A stretch of DNA of 64,000 bases from Actinoplanes sp. L3-i22 (lineage in GTDB: Bacteria > Actinomycetota > Actinomycetes > Mycobacteriales > Micromonosporaceae): contig NZ_AP024745.1 in NCBI RefSeq assembly GCF_019704555.1, forward strand, positions 9,888,001 to 9,952,000, written 5' to 3'. Shown piece by piece: positions 51,901 to 61,135 of the stretch. The translations under genes were made by a program, and so were the position numbers. Each line of letters begins with the position of its first letter. Position 1 is the stretch's first letter. The notes beneath the pieces were generated by a model. That model was given only the letters and a program-made list of their open reading frames with translations. It searched no databases and had not been told where the DNA came from.

Positions 51901-53706
51901 GTGCCGCCGATCGACCCCCTGATTTTCGGGCCGCAGGTGTGCGGCGTCCCCGAACGGGACGCCGGCGCGGGCCGGGAATGGCTGGTCACCGATGGTCTGG
52001 GCGGCTGGGCCGCGGGCACCGTGAGCGGCCTGCGGACCCGGCCCGAGCACGCCCTGCTGACCGTCGCCGGACCGGGACGAACACCACATGTGGCGCTGGC
52101 CGCACTCGACCTGACCGTGACGCTCCCCACAGGCACGAAGGTGCCGCTGTACACCCATGCGTGGCGGTCCGGGACCCTCGCGCCGGCCGGGCACCGGCTC
52201 CTGGAGACGTTCACCCTCGCCAACGGACTGCCGCGCTGGCGCTGGCGGATCGGCGACGTGGTGATCGAGCGCGAGCTGGCGTTCGTCCTCCGCGGCCCGT
52301 CCCTCGCGGTCCGGCACCGGGTGATCAGCGCCCCCGGCCCGGTCGGGCTGGCCGTCGCCGCGATGTGCACCTGGCGCGAGGCCGCCGGCAGCCGGCACGC
52401 CGACGGGCCGGGCCTGCGGATCGAGCGGGTCGCCGACGGCGTGCTGGTCGAGGGGGCGTACCGGCTGGCCGGCCCCGGCTGGCAGCCCGCCGGCCAGTGG
52501 CACCTGGGCGCCCGGATCGGCGCGCGGACCGAGGACCTCTGGCACGCCGGCAGCTTCAGCGCGCAGACCCGGCCCGGTGAGACGCTCGAGATCTCGGCCT
52601 GGGCCGGCAATCTCGCGGAACGGCCGCCGGCGCCGCCGGTGGTCCTGGCCGCCGCGCGCGAGCGCGCTCATCGCCTGGTCACCGCCGCCAAGGCCGAGGG
52701 GTACGCGGCGAGCCTCGCGCTGGCCGCGGACGCGTTCGTGATCCAGGCCGCGGACGGGCCCTCGCTCGCCGACGGCTACCCGTGGTCCGGACGGCCGGCG
52801 TCCCTCGCCGCCTACGAGGGCCTGTTCCTCGACACCGGGCGCGCCGACGAGGGCCGTGACCTGCTGCGCGCCCTGGTCGACCGCCCGTGGGACGACGCGG
52901 ATCTCCCACTCTGGCTGGTGCACGCGGTCGACCGGCACGTCACCCGCACCGGGGACAGCGACCTGGCCCGCCTGCTCGCCGTCCCGCTCGGCCGGCTGCT
53001 GCGCCAGGCCCTGAACAACGGCGGCCCGCTGACCATGGACCCGGCCGACGGCCTGCTCACGGTCACGGCTGGTCCGCAGGCGCGGGCCGGCAAACTCGTC
53101 GAGGTCAACGCGCTGTGGGTGAACGCGCTCGCCGGGCTCGCCGACCTGCTCGCCGACGGCGGACGGGACGACGCCGAGCCACGGGCGCGGCACGCCCGGG
53201 CGCGGGAATCGTTCCTGCGGCGGTTCCCGGCGCCCGAGGGCTGGCTGCACGACGTGGTCGAAGGACCGGCGGCGCCGTACCCGCTCGGCGCCGGCACCCA
53301 GCACGACGATCCGACGCTGCGGCCGTACCAACTGCTCGGCTGGTCGCTGCCGCACGGCCCGATGCGCGGCGACGCCGGGACCGGGGTCCAGGCCTGCGGC
53401 GAGGCGCTGCTCACCCCGCTCGGGCTGCGGACCCTCGCCCCCGACGAGTACGGCTACGACGGCGCCCACCCGGAGCAGGGCCTGGTCCGGCCGTGGCTGA
53501 TCGGACCGTACGCGGATGCTTGCACCGCCACCGGCCACCCGGTCGACGGCCTGCTCGACGGCCTCGCCGCGCACCTCGCCGAATGGGGCGTCGGCTCGAT
53601 CGGCGAAGCCGCCCACGGCGACGCCCCGCACCCCGCGCTCGGCCGCCCCTTCGACGCCCTCGCCGTCGCCGAAACCCTCCGCGTCCAGACGAGGTACCAG
53701 CCATGA
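51901..53706 (+). CDS. Amylo-alpha-1,6-glucosidase (glycogen debranching enzyme type)
   Basis: A 601-residue protein. The N-terminal beta domain starts GREWLVTDGLGGWAAGTVSGLRTRPEHALLTV, the hallmark of bacterial GDE N-terminal domains. The C-terminal (alpha/alpha)6 barrel includes DGYPWSGRPASLAAYEGLFLDTGR, VEVNALWVNALAGLADL and GLRTLAPDEYGYDG. It removes alpha-1,6-linked glucose from glycogen. The chain is somewhat shorter than usual. GTG start with GGGGGG before it. Overlaps the following glycosyltransferase by 4 bp (ATGA). Confidence 0.88.
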   Translation: MPPIDPLIFGPQVCGVPERDAGAGREWLVTDGLGGWAAGTVSGLRTRPEHALLTVAGPGRTPHVALAALDLTVTLPTGTKVPLYTHAWRSGTLAPAGHRLLETFTLANGLPRWRWRIGDVVIERELAFVLRGPSLAVRHRVISAPGPVGLAVAAMCTWREAAGSRHADGPGLRIERVADGVLVEGAYRLAGPGWQPAGQWHLGARIGARTEDLWHAGSFSAQTRPGETLEISAWAGNLAERPPAPPVVLAAARERAHRLVTAAKAEGYAASLALAADAFVIQAADGPSLADGYPWSGRPASLAAYEGLFLDTGRADEGRDLLRALVDRPWDDADLPLWLVHAVDRHVTRTGDSDLARLLAVPLGRLLRQALNNGGPLTMDPADGLLTVTAGPQARAGKLVEVNALWVNALAGLADLLADGGRDDAEPRARHARARESFLRRFPAPEGWLHDVVEGPAAPYPLGAGTQHDDPTLRPYQLLGWSLPHGPMRGDAGTGVQACGEALLTPLGLRTLAPDEYGYDGAHPEQGLVRPWLIGPYADACTATGHPVDGLLDGLAAHLAEWGVGSIGEAAHGDAPHPALGRPFDALAVAETLRVQTRYQP

Positions 53707-54941
53707 CCCGGATCCTGATGCTCTCCTGGGAATACCCGCCGCTGCTGGTCGGCGGACTGGGGCGGCACGTGCACGCGCTCGCCGGCGCCCTGGCGCGGGC
53801 CGGGCATGAGGTGACCGTGGTGACCCGGCACGCTCCCGGGGCACTCTTCGAAGAACACTGCGAGGGGGTACGGGTGATCCGCGCACCGGAGGACCCGCCC
53901 GCCTTCACCGCCACCGGCGGCGACCTGCTCCCCTGGACCACCGCGTTCAACCACTCGCTGACCAGGGCCGCCCTGCGCGCCACCCGGGGCCGCCGGTACG
54001 ACCTGGTGCACGCCCACGACTGGCTCGTCGCACACGCCGCGATGACCGTCCGCGACCACCTGGACGTCCCGCTCGTCGCCACCATCCACGCCACCGAGTC
54101 CGGCCGGCACCAGGGCTGGCTGCCGGCCGCCCACAACCGCACCATCGACGACGTCGAACGCTGGCTGTGCGCCGAGGCGACCCGCGTGATCGTCTGCTCG
54201 GAGTACATGCGCCACGAGGTCACCCGCCTGTTCGGGGTACCCGCCGACCGCACCGAGGTGGTCCGCAACGGGGTCGACGCGCTGCGCTGGCGGGCCCGGC
54301 CCCGGGCGGTCGCGGCCGCCCGCGCCCGATACGCCGGACCGGACGGGCCGCTGGTCAGCTTCGCCGGGCGGCTCGTCTACGAGAAGGGCGTCCAGCACCT
54401 GCTCGAAGCCGCGCCCGACCTGCGGAGCCGCTTCCCGGGACTGCGCCTGGTGGTGGCGGGCGACGGCCCGTACCGAAAAGAATTGGAACTTGTCGCCGAG
54501 CCCTGGGTGACCTTCCCCGGATTCCTGACCGGCCACGACCTGACCGCGCTGATGGCGGCCTCGGACTGCTACGTGGTGCCGAGCATCTACGAGCCGTTCG
54601 GCATGGTCGCCCTGGAAGCCGCGGCGGCCGGCACCCCGGTCGCGGTCGCGGCGACCGGCGGCCTCGCCGAGATCGTCGAACCCGGGGTGACCGGCGTGCA
54701 CTTCCCACCCGGCTCCCCGGCCGCCCTGGCCGACGCGGTCGCCGGGGTGCTGAGCGACCGCGAGCGGGCCCGAGGGTTGGCGCTGCGGGCCCGCCTGCGG
54801 GTGATCGACGACTACAACTGGCCATCGATCGCCGACCAGACCGCCGCCGTCTACTCCGCCGCGGCCCCCACCCCGGCCACCAGCCCCGCCACACCCCAGC
54901 CAAAGCCCGTCATCGCGTCCCCACGCGTCCCGGTAGGTTGA
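53703..54941 (+). CDS. GT4 glycosyltransferase, glycogen-synthase-like
   Basis: A 412-residue GT-B enzyme. MLSWEYPPLLVGGLGRHVHALAGAL is the glucan-synthase-type N-terminus with the glycine-rich donor loop. VSFAGRLVYEKGVQHLLEA opens the C-terminal domain, and the EX7E motif is EPFGMVALEAAAAGTPVAV. Proteins of this type occur beside debranching enzymes in actinomycetes and are thought to build or prime alpha-glucan. The substrate here is inferred. Co-translated with the debranching enzyme. Confidence 0.85.
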   Translation: MTRILMLSWEYPPLLVGGLGRHVHALAGALARAGHEVTVVTRHAPGALFEEHCEGVRVIRAPEDPPAFTATGGDLLPWTTAFNHSLTRAALRATRGRRYDLVHAHDWLVAHAAMTVRDHLDVPLVATIHATESGRHQGWLPAAHNRTIDDVERWLCAEATRVIVCSEYMRHEVTRLFGVPADRTEVVRNGVDALRWRARPRAVAAARARYAGPDGPLVSFAGRLVYEKGVQHLLEAAPDLRSRFPGLRLVVAGDGPYRKELELVAEPWVTFPGFLTGHDLTALMAASDCYVVPSIYEPFGMVALEAAAAGTPVAVAATGGLAEIVEPGVTGVHFPPGSPAALADAVAGVLSDRERARGLALRARLRVIDDYNWPSIADQTAAVYSAAAPTPATSPATPQPKPVIASPRVPVG

Positions 54942-55022
54942 TCTCCCCCACCAGCAGCCCCCACGGGAGTTGCCGATTGCGATGGCTTCGGAGGTACGAC
55001 TCCACGCACTGCCGTGGAAACC

Positions 55023-55934
55023 TCAGGCAGGGCGGCTGCTCGTGTATACCGCGAGAGCCGTGTAGGCGGCGGTGAGCAGCGGAACCGGGACGGCGTGCCG
55101 GCCCGCCTCGGTGACCAGGTCGCCGACGATGGCGTCGGCCTCGACCGGGAGGCCGGCGATCAGGTCGCGGTACATCGACGACGTGGTCGGCTCGGTGCTG
55201 GTGATCGTCGCGGTCAGGACGTCGCGGGCCTGGGGCCGGGGTGGATGGCCGGCCGCGGTGGCGACCGCGATCACCTCGTCGGCCAGGGCGCGCAGGAACT
55301 CCGGGCCGCCGGGGGCCGTGTTGATCGCGCCGATCGAGCCGCGCATCAGGGTCGTCGCCGCGCCCAGTGTGGCGAGCAGGACCCATTTCTCCCACATCTC
55401 CGCGACGATGTGCCGGGACGCGCGGGCGTCGAACCCGGCGCCGGTGAGTGTCTCGGTGACCGCGGCCAGGCGGGGGTCCGGGCCGTCGTCGAGGGGGCCG
55501 AACGCCAGGCGGGACAGGCCGGTCATCTGGACCACGTCGCCGTGCTCGTCCAGGGTTCCGTGGATCATGCAGAGGCCGCCCCAGACGTGCCCACGTCCGA
55601 ATGCGCTGGTCAGCGCTTCCACGTGACGCATGCCGTTGAGCAGCGGGACGATCACGGTGTGCTCGCCGATTGCGCCGGCCAGGGTGGCGAGCACGCTGTC
55701 CAGCGCATGGCTCTTCACGGCGACGAGCACCACGTCGTACGTCTCAGTCGTGGTTTTGATCGTCCGCGGCGTCAGCCGCGTCTCGCCACCCGGCGCCTTG
55801 ATCCGGAGGCCGCGTTCCGCGAGGGTCGCCGCCCGGGCCTCGCGGACCAGGAACGTCACGTCCCGGCCGGCCTGGGCCAGCCGGCCGCCGAAGTAACCGC
55901 CGGTCGCGCCGGCCCCGACGACGAGGATTCTCAC
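55023..55934 (-). CDS. Ketopantoate reductase family protein
   Basis: A 303-residue NADP-dependent reductase. GTG start, then ILVVGAGATGGYFGGRLAQAGRDVTFLVR (Rossmann). The catalytic lysine is in MWEKWVLLATLGA, and a C-terminal SSMYRDLIAGLPVEADAIVGDLV matches PanE. It would reduce 2-dehydropantoate to pantoate for CoA synthesis, though many actinomycetes have paralogues with other 2-oxoacids. GTGA overlap with the zinc-finger gene. No other pan gene is near. Confidence 0.85.
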   Translation of the reverse strand: MRILVVGAGATGGYFGGRLAQAGRDVTFLVREARAATLAERGLRIKAPGGETRLTPRTIKTTTETYDVVLVAVKSHALDSVLATLAGAIGEHTVIVPLLNGMRHVEALTSAFGRGHVWGGLCMIHGTLDEHGDVVQMTGLSRLAFGPLDDGPDPRLAAVTETLTGAGFDARASRHIVAEMWEKWVLLATLGAATTLMRGSIGAINTAPGGPEFLRALADEVIAVATAAGHPPRPQARDVLTATITSTEPTTSSMYRDLIAGLPVEADAIVGDLVTEAGRHAVPVPLLTAAYTALAVYTSSRPA

Positions 55935-56194
55935 CCGAGGCGCTCGTCCTCGAAACACCAGCGCCAGGTCTCGCCCGGCTCCAGCGACCGCATCACCGGG
56001 TGGCCGGACTCGGCGTGATGCGCCGACATGTGCCGCCGCGGCGACGAGTCGCAGCAGGCGACCAGGCCGCAGGTGAGGCAGAGCCGCAGGTGGACCCAGT
56101 CGTCGAAGCCTCCGGCCACGCACTGCGGGCAGCCGCCCTGGTAGGCGGTCTGCGGTGCCGGCTCGCCGGCCTCCTTGAGATGCTGGCAGATCAC
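55931..56194 (-). CDS. UBP-type zinc finger protein
   Basis: An 87-residue single-domain protein. Cysteines and histidines fit the ZnF-UBP pattern: CQHL, CPQC, LCLTCGLVACCDSSPRRHMSAHH and SGHPV. In eukaryotes this fold binds a ubiquitin C-terminus. Bacterial versions are common in actinomycetes and probably bind another C-terminal peptide. GTG start overlapping the antiporter stop, and GTGA overlap with panE-like gene, so the three are co-translated. Confidence 0.88.
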   Translation of the reverse strand: MICQHLKEAGEPAPQTAYQGGCPQCVAGGFDDWVHLRLCLTCGLVACCDSSPRRHMSAHHAESGHPVMRSLEPGETWRWCFEDERLG

Positions 56195-57765
56195 TCTTCA
56201 CTCCGTCGCAGCTGGGACTCTTCCAGGTCGAGCTCGCGCTGGGCCCGGACCAGCACCTCTTCGGGGATCCGCCCCTCGTTGCGGGCGATCTTGAAGACGT
56301 GCCGTTCGGCTCTGATCATCTCGCGTCGCAACCGGCCGTACGCCGCCGAGGGGGTTTCCTGCCGCTGGCTGCCCAAACGTTCCCACGCGTTGTTGGACCG
56401 GCTCTCGACCAGGCCGCGCAGCCGGTCGACGACCGAGGCGGGCGCGCCGTCGGCGTTCTCGTCCAATGCTTCCAGGGCGGCGCGGCTGGCCGCGTGCTGG
56501 ATCCCGGCCTCGGCCAGCGCGTCCTGCGTGCTGGTGTCCTCCCGCACGCCGAGCCGCCGGGCCAGCGCGGGCAGGGTGGTGCCCTGGACCAGCAGGGTGA
56601 GCACGATGATCGCGAAGGCGATGAAGACGAACAGCTCGCGCGGATAGTCCGGCACGCCGTCCTCGCCGGGGATCGGCAGGGTCTGCGCGGCGGCCAGGGT
56701 GACCACGCCGCGCATGCCGGCCCAGGCGATCACGGTCGGCACGGCGATCGGCGGGCGCTCCTCCCGGTTGCGCACCCGCGGGATCAGCCGGGCCAGGTAG
56801 GTCGCCGGGTACATCCAGAGGAACCGGACCGCCAGCAGCAGGCCGAAGACCAGCGAGGTGACGCTGATCGTGGTCGCCATGCTGGTCTCGATGCTGTCCA
56901 CCACCATCCGCAGCTGGAGGCCGACCAGCAGGAACACCACGCCTTCCAGGAGGAACGTGGTGAGCCGCCAGACCGCGTCCATCTGCAGGCGGGAGGTGGC
57001 CGAGAGCAGGTACGGAATCCGGTGCCCCAGGTACAGCCCGGTGATCACCACGGCCACCACGCTGGACGCGCCCAGCTCCTCGGCGACGATCACCACGACG
57101 AACGGGGTGAGTAGCGACACAGCGTCGTCGAGAAGCGAGTCCTCGATCCATTTGTGCAGTTTCGCGGCGCCCACCGCGGCGATCATGCCGATCACGATGC
57201 CGCCGCCGGCCTTCAGCGCCACCTCGCCGGCGATCTCCCAGAACCCGACCGCGGCCCCGGCCAGCGCGCCCACCGACACCCGCACCAGCACCAGCGCGGT
57301 CGCGTCGTTGAGCAGGCTCTCGCCCTCCAGGATGGTGACCACCCGGCGGGGCAGGCCGATCTGACGGGCGATCGCGGTCGCCGAGACCGCGTCCGGCGGG
57401 GCGACGATCGCGCCGAGCGCGACGCAGGCCGCGAGCGGCGCCTGCGGGATCATCCAGTGCACGGCGAAGCCGATCACGAACGCGCTGAGCAGCACCAATC
57501 CGACCGCGAGCAGCAGGATCGGCCGCAGCGCGTGCCGGAACGCGGGCACCGAGGTCTGCAGCGCGGCCACGTAGAGCAGCGGCGGCAGGATGCCGATCAG
57601 CACCAGTTCCGGCTCGAGGTGCGCCTCCGGGAAACCCGGCACGTACGACAGCCCGAGACCGGCCACCAGCAGGACCAACGGCGCGACGAACCCGAGCCGG
57701 CGGGCGAGGGCCGCGCCGACAACCGAGATCGCCACGAGCACGACCGTGTCGACGATGCTCTCCAT
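56191..57765 (-). CDS. CPA1-type Na+/H+ antiporter (NhaP-like)
   Basis: A 524-residue transporter. About twelve membrane helices span residues 5-400. Ion-binding motifs include VAPPDAVSATAIA and ESLLNDATALVLVRV (the conserved N-D pair). A cytoplasmic C-terminal tail of about 110 residues, with coiled-coil-like ELDLEESQLRR, may be regulatory. It exchanges Na+ or K+ for H+. First gene of a three-gene chain. Confidence 0.93.
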   Translation of the reverse strand: MESIVDTVVLVAISVVGAALARRLGFVAPLVLLVAGLGLSYVPGFPEAHLEPELVLIGILPPLLYVAALQTSVPAFRHALRPILLLAVGLVLLSAFVIGFAVHWMIPQAPLAACVALGAIVAPPDAVSATAIARQIGLPRRVVTILEGESLLNDATALVLVRVSVGALAGAAVGFWEIAGEVALKAGGGIVIGMIAAVGAAKLHKWIEDSLLDDAVSLLTPFVVVIVAEELGASSVVAVVITGLYLGHRIPYLLSATSRLQMDAVWRLTTFLLEGVVFLLVGLQLRMVVDSIETSMATTISVTSLVFGLLLAVRFLWMYPATYLARLIPRVRNREERPPIAVPTVIAWAGMRGVVTLAAAQTLPIPGEDGVPDYPRELFVFIAFAIIVLTLLVQGTTLPALARRLGVREDTSTQDALAEAGIQHAASRAALEALDENADGAPASVVDRLRGLVESRSNNAWERLGSQRQETPSAAYGRLRREMIRAERHVFKIARNEGRIPEEVLVRAQRELDLEESQLRRSEE

Positions 57766-57781
57766 GGCCGGAAAGCTTATG

Positions 57782-58372
57782 TCAGGTCGTGCTCACCACG
57801 CCGGAGCGAGCCACGGTACGGGTGTAGGTGCCGTCGACGCCCTCGCGTAACCACTGTCCGTCGACCGAGAAGACGTACGGGGTCCCCGGCGTGAGACCGG
57901 TCACGGTCCCGGTCATCCAGCCGCAGCCGGTCGGCGTGACGGTGACCCAGCCCGGCACCTCGGGCTGCGCGCCGTTCACGAGCTTCTGACTCATCGCCAG
58001 GATGTGGTAGCTGACCAGCTCGGGAACGCCCGGGTTGAACCACTTCACCACGGCGCTGGTGCTGCCCGCGGTGACGTCCGCCCCGTTGATCTGGCCGCCC
58101 CGGAAGCCGGAGGTCCCGCAGTCGCTGCTGCTCGGCCGCGGGGTCGGCGACGTGGACTTGGTCGGCGACAGCGTGGCCGCGGCCAGCGGGGCGCGCGCCG
58201 AGAAGCTCGCCGAGGGCGACGGCGCGACGCTGCCGGTCGCCATCATCAGCCAGTTCGTCCCGGTCGGCGTCGGGGTGGCGGTCACGGACTTGGAGGAGGC
58301 GCAGGCGGCCAGCAACAGCGACCCGGCGAGCACGGGCAGAACGACGGCGGTAGCTTTCCGAATCCCCAGCAC
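57782..58372 (-). CDS. Lipoprotein with a fibronectin-III-like domain
   Basis: A 196-residue secreted protein. The signal peptide ends in a lipobox (PVLAGSLLLAACASS, cysteine near residue 23), followed by a Thr/Ser/Pro-rich linker and a beta domain. The motif GTVTGLTPGTPYVFSVDGQW is typical of FN3 modules. Likely anchored outside the membrane. Function unknown. GTG start. The AAGGA just before it is too close for normal use, so the exact start is uncertain. Confidence 0.7.
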   Translation of the reverse strand: MLGIRKATAVVLPVLAGSLLLAACASSKSVTATPTPTGTNWLMMATGSVAPSPSASFSARAPLAAATLSPTKSTSPTPRPSSSDCGTSGFRGGQINGADVTAGSTSAVVKWFNPGVPELVSYHILAMSQKLVNGAQPEVPGWVTVTPTGCGWMTGTVTGLTPGTPYVFSVDGQWLREGVDGTYTRTVARSGVVSTT

Positions 58373-58404
58373 GTCCTTCAGGTTCGGGTCGACCCGCCGG
58401 GGGC

Positions 58405-59091
58405 TTAGTCCTGGTGGAAATGTTCCTGCGAGCGGCGGGCCAGATCCTTGGTGGCCGCCGAGTTGACCCAGGTGCCGAGGATCACGCCGGCGCCCGGGAC
58501 CAGCTTGGCGAACATCTTCCGGGCGGCCCGCACCCCGGCCATCTGGGCGAGCTTCAGACTGAGTTTGATCAGCGTGCCGCCCTCGTGACCGGCGAACAGC
58601 CGGCTGGCGCGCTCCCGGCCGGCCGCGACCCCGAGCGCGGTCCGGGCGGTCTCCGCCACCTTGTGCACCTTCTGCAGCACGAGCAGGTCGATGGCGCGTT
58701 CCGGCGCGGCCGGGTCGGCGCCGTAGGCGGCGGCGATGTGCAGCACCATCCGGGCCTGGGTCCAGGCCAGGACGCCGACGTCGACGACCGCGCCGGGCAG
58801 GCCGGTGACGCCGGAGAGCGCGCCGGAGAGCCGGGCGAGCGTGGTGAAGTGCTTGACGGCCAGCCCGGCGAGCTCGTCCGGGGTCAGCTCCGCCCGGGTC
58901 CGGGCGGCCCACTCGGCGGCTTCCGGGCCGAGCCGGCGGACGGCTTCCAGGGCGAGGTGCTCGGGGGCGTACTGCGGGTCGGCCTTCATCCGCGCCCAGA
59001 GCGTGCCGGGCGGGACGGTGGCGTCTTCGGCGGACGGAGGGACCGGGACCGGATGTTGATTCAAGATCACTCCCAGGGGTTCTACCCACAT
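58405..59091 (-). CDS. EcsC family protein
   Basis: A 228-residue protein with the family's central region: KHFTTLARLSGALSGVTGLPGAVVDVGVLAWTQARMVLHIAAAYG, and the C-terminal MFAKLVPGAGVILGTWVNSAATKDLARRS. EcsC proteins are membrane-associated and often lie beside ABC transporters, but none is adjacent here. I used the ATG at 59091. A GTG at 59151 would add 20 residues. Neither has a good ribosome binding site, so the start is open. Confidence 0.8.
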   Translation of the reverse strand: MWVEPLGVILNQHPVPVPPSAEDATVPPGTLWARMKADPQYAPEHLALEAVRRLGPEAAEWAARTRAELTPDELAGLAVKHFTTLARLSGALSGVTGLPGAVVDVGVLAWTQARMVLHIAAAYGADPAAPERAIDLLVLQKVHKVAETARTALGVAAGRERASRLFAGHEGGTLIKLSLKLAQMAGVRAARKMFAKLVPGAGVILGTWVNSAATKDLARRSQEHFHQD

Positions 59092-59224
59092 AGTGGCGCG
59101 GGCGCGCACATCGGTTGCCCGGGTGTGTGAGATTTTCGTGTTGACTGTCACCGGCGGGCCGGAATGAACTCCCCGGACTCGCTGTTACCGCCGAAAAGCC
59201 CTTGTCATCGAGGAGGACTGCAGC

Positions 59225-60127
59225 GTGCTCGACCCACACGGGCTCTACGAAGTGGCCGGGGAACTGCCGGCCCTGGACGGCCCGGTGCTCATCCAGGCGC
59301 TCACCGGGTTCGTCGACGCGGGCAGCGCGATTCAGCTCGCCCGGGAGAACCTCCTGGAGAACCTGGACAGCGAGGTCGTCGCCACCTTCGACCTGGACCA
59401 GCTCCTCGACTACCGGTCCCGGCGCCCTCCGATGATCTTCGTGGCCGACCACTTCGAGAGCTACGAGGACCCGGTCCTCGCCCTGCACCTGGTCCGCGAC
59501 CAGCTGGGCACCCCGTTCCTGCTGCTCACCGGCCCGGAGCCGGACCTGCAGTGGGAGCGGTTCATCGCGGCGATCACCGAGCTCATCGAGCGACTGGGCG
59601 TCAAGGTCACGATCGGCCTGAACGCGATCCCGATGGCCGTCCCGCACACCCGCCCGGCCGGCCTCACCGCGCACGCCACCGACAAGAGCCTGCTCGGCGA
59701 GCACGAGTCGTGGCTCCAGCGGGTGCAGGTGCCGGCCAGCGTCGGGAACCTGCTCGAGTTCCGGCTCGGGCAGAACGGGCACGACGCGCTGGGGTACGCC
59801 GCGCACGTCCCGCACTACCTGGCCCAGACCGGCTACCCGGCCGCCTCCGAGCTGCTGCTCGACTCCGTCTCCGGGAACACCGGGCTGGCGCTGCCGACCG
59901 GCAAGCTGCGCGAGTCGGCGAAGCTGGTCCGCGAAGAGGTGGACAAGCAGATCGCCGAGGACGAGCAGGCCGCGCGGCTGGTGACCTCGCTGGAGGCGCA
60001 GTACGACGCGTTCCTGCGGGGCCGGGCGAACAGTCTGCTGGCGGACTCGGACTCGGCGCTGCCCACGGCGGAGGAGCTCGGCGCGGAGCTGGAGCGCTTC
60101 CTCGCCGAGCAGACCCGCGACGATTAA
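59225..60127 (+). CDS. PAC2 family protein (proteasome-assembly-chaperone-like)
   Basis: A 300-residue protein of the PAC2/DUF75 family. LIQALTGFVDAGSAIQLARENLLENL is the family N-terminus, and VGNLLEFRLGQNGHDALGYAAHVPHYLAQTGYPAASELLL is the conserved centre. In archaea and eukaryotes related proteins assist proteasome assembly. In actinobacteria the role is unproven. GTG start with AGGAGG at good distance. Its stop lies 30 bp from the convergent esterase stop. Confidence 0.9.
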   Translation: MLDPHGLYEVAGELPALDGPVLIQALTGFVDAGSAIQLARENLLENLDSEVVATFDLDQLLDYRSRRPPMIFVADHFESYEDPVLALHLVRDQLGTPFLLLTGPEPDLQWERFIAAITELIERLGVKVTIGLNAIPMAVPHTRPAGLTAHATDKSLLGEHESWLQRVQVPASVGNLLEFRLGQNGHDALGYAAHVPHYLAQTGYPAASELLLDSVSGNTGLALPTGKLRESAKLVREEVDKQIAEDEQAARLVTSLEAQYDAFLRGRANSLLADSDSALPTAEELGAELERFLAEQTRDD

Positions 60128-60157
60128 GCCCGTACCTTAATCGATGATTTTCGGTCT

Positions 60158-60913
60158 TTAATCGACCTTGCTCTTCTGGAGCAGGAAGTCGATCACGGCG
60201 GGGAGCTGGGCGTCCCAGTAGGACCAGGCGTGCTCGCCTGGGCTGAACGTGCTGTCCAGCTCCACCCCGGTGGCCTTGCAGGCGGCGACGAACCGCCGGT
60301 TCTGGGTCAGCAGGTGGTCCTCGGTGCCGCAGCGCAGCATCAGCCGCGGTAGCCGCCGCCGGTCGGCGTTGCGCAGCAGATGCAGCAGGTCCTCGTCGCC
60401 TCCGGCGACGACCCGATCGGCGAAGACCCGGCCCACCAGGGCGCGCATGTGCGGCCGCAGATCATGTTCCTGGATGTACGCGAGGTCGAGCGCCCCGGAG
60501 AGCGTGGCCGCGGCAGCGAACCGCTCCGGCTCGCGCAGGGCCCACTTCATCGCGCCGTAACCACCCATGGACAAGCCTGCGACGTACGTGTCCTCGCGCC
60601 GCCCGGAGACCCGGAAGAACTGCTTGACCTTCTCCGGCAGCTCGGCCGAGAGAAAATCCCAGAAGCGCATCCCGTACGCCTCGTTGGCGTAGAAGCTGCG
60701 GTGCACCTGCGGCATGATCACCGCCAGCCCGTGCTCGGTGGCGTACCGCTCCACCGAGGTGAACCTGCTCCACGCGCTGTGGTCGTCGGTCAGCCCGTGC
60801 AGGAGATAGAGCACCGGCGGCGGGCCTTCACCGTCCCGGTCGGGGAGTATCACGGTCATCGAGGTGCGTAGTTCCAGCGCCTCGGAGTCGAAATCACACC
60901 GGATCAGGGCCAC
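60158..60913 (-). CDS. Esterase of the antigen-85/esterase-D family
   Basis: A 251-residue alpha/beta hydrolase. The nucleophile elbow is VAGLSMGGYGAMKW, the acid is in CGTEDHLL, and the histidine in FSPGEHAWSYW. It has no signal peptide, so it is probably cytoplasmic and cleaves small acyl esters or S-formyl adducts. It diverges from a gene with a DNA-damage-type promoter. Confidence 0.88.
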   Translation of the reverse strand: MALIRCDFDSEALELRTSMTVILPDRDGEGPPPVLYLLHGLTDDHSAWSRFTSVERYATEHGLAVIMPQVHRSFYANEAYGMRFWDFLSAELPEKVKQFFRVSGRREDTYVAGLSMGGYGAMKWALREPERFAAAATLSGALDLAYIQEHDLRPHMRALVGRVFADRVVAGGDEDLLHLLRNADRRRLPRLMLRCGTEDHLLTQNRRFVAACKATGVELDSTFSPGEHAWSYWDAQLPAVIDFLLQKSKVD

Positions 60914-61022
60914 CCCGTCATTCTGTGCCCTCCCCCGGTCCCCGGCACTCCTCCCGTCCCGCCTCGTGGGAGTCCTTTATCGATCAGCTTCGTGCTTCCC
61001 CGGGCCCCCGGAGCGGTTGGGA

Positions 61023-61055
61023 ATGTCGTACCCGTCGATTAGAATGTGTGTACGA
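61023..61055 (+). promoter_or_regulatory. RecA-independent DNA-damage-type promoter with a LexA-like half site
   Basis: TAGAAT (61040-61045) is the -10 form of the PafBC-dependent promoter. ATGTCGTAC lies exactly 8 bases upstream, matching 5 of 9 positions of the TTGTCRGTG element. TAGAATGTGTGTACGA (61040-61055) also matches 13 of 16 bases of the LexA box. Confidence 0.5.
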
Positions 61056-61090
61056 AAGAGGGGCCCTGAGCTGCTGATCTTCGGAGGCTT

Positions 61091-61106
61091 TAGAACGCCT
61101 GTTCGA
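61091..61106 (+). promoter_or_regulatory. LexA (SOS) box
   Basis: TAGAACGCCTGTTCGA differs from the actinobacterial consensus TCGAAC-N4-GTTCGA at one base. It lies 30 bp before the start codon of the next gene. Confidence 0.7.
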
Positions 61107-61135
61107 CGGTTTGCGGCGCGAGTGAGGAGACCGAC

